A stretch of DNA of 64,000 bases from CAWCAL01 sp963695075. Lineage in GTDB: Bacteria > Actinomycetota > Acidimicrobiia > Acidimicrobiales > CAWCAL01. The position numbers were made by a program, and so were the translations under genes. Position 1 is the first letter of the stretch. Each line of letters opens with the position of its first letter. The notes under the pieces are model-generated. The model searched no databases and had not been told where the DNA came from. It was given only the letters and a program-made list of their open reading frames with translations. Location: assembly GCA_963695075.1 (NCBI GenBank), contig CAVOFR010000007.1, forward strand, positions 434,001-498,000, given 5' to 3'. Shown here piece after piece: positions 62,735 to 64,000 of this stretch.

Positions 62735-62787
62735 CCGAAATCTGGTCCCCTACCGTCGGAAACCGACGCTGAGGGACCAGATTTCGG
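62735..62787. terminator. Two-tier palindrome between mreB and binding-protein gene
   Basis: Outer 15-bp perfect arms CCGAAATCTGGTCCC / GGGACCAGATTTCGG; a 4-base internal loop on each side; inner 6-bp stem CGTCGG / CCGACG around AAA. No T-tract. It may be a bidirectional terminator or a mobile palindromic element. Confidence 0.7.
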
Positions 62788-62805
62788 GGTAGGTCGGCGG
62801 TCTGA

Positions 62806-64000
62806 TCAGCCGCCGAGCTCGTAGCCGTCGTTCAGCTCGGAGTCGACGTTGGCCACCTCGGTCAGCAGGTTCGGCGGGTTCTCGGGGTCGAACACGAAGA
62901 TGCGGGTCGCCGAGGTCGGGACCCGGTCCTCGGGTGCGCCGTACACGTAGTTCTCGGCGGTGAGGCCCTCGGTGTCGACCTCGCCGAGCTCGGTCATCGC
63001 AGTGGCGATGCCCTCGCGGCTGAGGTCGCCCAGCTCGACTGCCTTCTCCAGCAGCGCGTGCACGCTGATCTGCTGGAAGTAGCCGCTGAGGTGGAACGAG
63101 TTGGCGTCCTCGTCGGCGTAGGTGGCGAATCGCTCGTTGAAGCTCGACCATTCCCGGCTCCGTCTGCGTCGTTGAAGTCGGGCGTGTCGAGGGCGATGTA
63201 GAAGTTCTCGAATCGCTCGGGGTTCCCGGCGGCGAACAGGCTCAGGTACGACGGTAGGGCGCCGAGCCAGACCGGTTCGAAGCCGTTGCTCAGCGCTTCG
63301 GCCATGAGCGCGTTCTGCTCGGTCGGAACCGTGATGGCGTAGACCGCCTCGCAGCCGGCTCCGCTGAGACCGGCCACCGTGCTGGAGAAGTCGGTGTCGC
63401 CCCGGGCGATGGTCTGCTTGTCGGCGAGCTCGATGCCCAGCTCCCCAGCCGCGTACTCGAGACCGGCCAGTCCGGCCTCGCCGTAGAGGTCGTCGACGCT
63501 CACGACGCACTGGACGCTGTCGGCGTCGCCCAGTCCGGAGTCGTTCACGTACCAGTCGGCCAGGTTGATCATCTCGTTCTCGTATGCCGCGCCGTTGGGG
63601 AGCAGGTTGGCTTCCTTGGCCCAAGCACCGGCCAGTGAGCCGGGGACACCCACGATGTTGTCCTGGATCAGGGATTCGAGGACGGCCTGGGTGGGCGGCG
63701 TGCTCAGGATCTCGGCGATGAGGACCGCATCCTCCTTGAGCCGCTGATACTCGGTCACCGCGGTCTGCGGTTCGTCCTTGGTGTCGCCCACGGCCAGTTC
63801 GACCTGGTACTTGCCTCCGACGCCGCCCAGCTCCTCGTTCACGTAGTCCCAGTAGACCTGCGACCCGACGGCCAACGGTCCACCGAGGATGGCGAGCGGC
63901 CCTGACTCGTCGGTCAGGTACCCGAGAGTGATCGTCTCGCCGTCGAATCCGTTCGTGGGTTCGGGGTCGCCGGCCGGTTCGGCGCTCGTGTCAGCGGTGT
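62806..64000 (-). pseudogene. Branched-chain amino acid-type ABC substrate-binding protein, frameshifted and 5' partial
   Basis: Periplasmic-binding type 1 fold (ETITLGYLTDESGPLA, then AVGDTKDEPQTAVTEYQRL, and VVSVDDLYGEAGLAG). The frame breaks near 63153-63155: one frame ends DFNDADGAG..., the other resumes EWSSFNERFATYADED and continues to the TGA at 62806-62808. One missing G (minus strand) in a short G run would join them. The gene runs off the right edge, where its signal peptide would lie. Confidence 0.8.

Overview
The window comes from a high-GC actinobacterium. Supporting signs are two WhiB-family regulators, a tatA-sigE-rseA-htrA stress locus arranged like the mycobacterial one, a ppk1-Nudix pair, a SenX3/RegX3-type phosphate locus behind a Streptomyces-like PHO box, a DUF2342 (F420-associated) protein, and many GTG/TTG starts. 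A class Acidimicrobiia origin is my best guess but is inferred only from the overall gene set. Almost everything is chromosomal core. I see no prophage, insertion sequence, CRISPR array, rRNA or tRNA.

Layout. 1-7 kb: a methyltransferase cut by the window edge, sucCD, purN-purH, and an ABC exporter whose 5' region carries an unusual repeated hairpin element. 7-13 kb: one-carbon metabolism (folD, metF) and TCA enzymes (icd, mdh) around an aldehyde dehydrogenase. 13-20 kb: a large acyltransferase, a PadR/membrane-protein pair, an ArsR/AHSA1 pair, and a decayed patch with a rifampin ADP-ribosyltransferase remnant and a nonsense-interrupted acetyltransferase. 20-27 kb: a Fpg/Nei glycosylase divergent from a DUF7064-like gene, a DUF368 lipid-carrier transporter, and a sigma/anti-sigma/surface-protein/ABC operon. 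27-35 kb: sdhCAB, a TetR regulator divergent from an orphan lipoprotein, a GH2 glycosidase, and a GGDEF-EAL protein. 36-40 kb: a MoxR-VWA pair and a macro-domain protein. 40-44 kb: whiB, tatA, sigE, rseA, whiB and htrA. 44-49 kb: ROK kinase, ppk1, Nudix, M48 protease. 49-56 kb: pstSCAB-phoU-senX3-regX3. 56-64 kb: MFS, DUF2342, SDR, PDZ protease, moaE, mreB, and a frameshifted amino-acid-type binding protein cut by the right edge.

How genes work together. The Pho locus (PHO box, transporter, PhoU, kinase, regulator) and nearby polyphosphate kinase and Nudix hydrolase form a phosphate-handling block. The sigE block couples envelope-stress transcription to Tat export and HtrA proteolysis, and both sigE and the antisense whiB have GGAAC/CGT-type ECF promoters. 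SucCD, Icd, Mdh and SdhCAB cover much of the oxidative TCA cycle.

Recurring architecture. Many genes have a TANNNT -10 hexamer only 6-9 bases before the start codon and no ribosome binding site, which predicts leaderless mRNAs. One such case is a 23-bp divergent bidirectional promoter. Several convergent gene pairs end in long perfect hairpins without T-tracts. Three otherwise well-conserved genes (surface protein, regX3-like regulator, binding protein) are broken by single-base indels near short C/G runs, so sequencing or assembly error must be considered. No clearly new multi-gene system stands out; the most unusual items are the covarying repeated hairpin element near 5-6 kb, the bidirectional leaderless promoter, and the sigE/whiB promoter pair.
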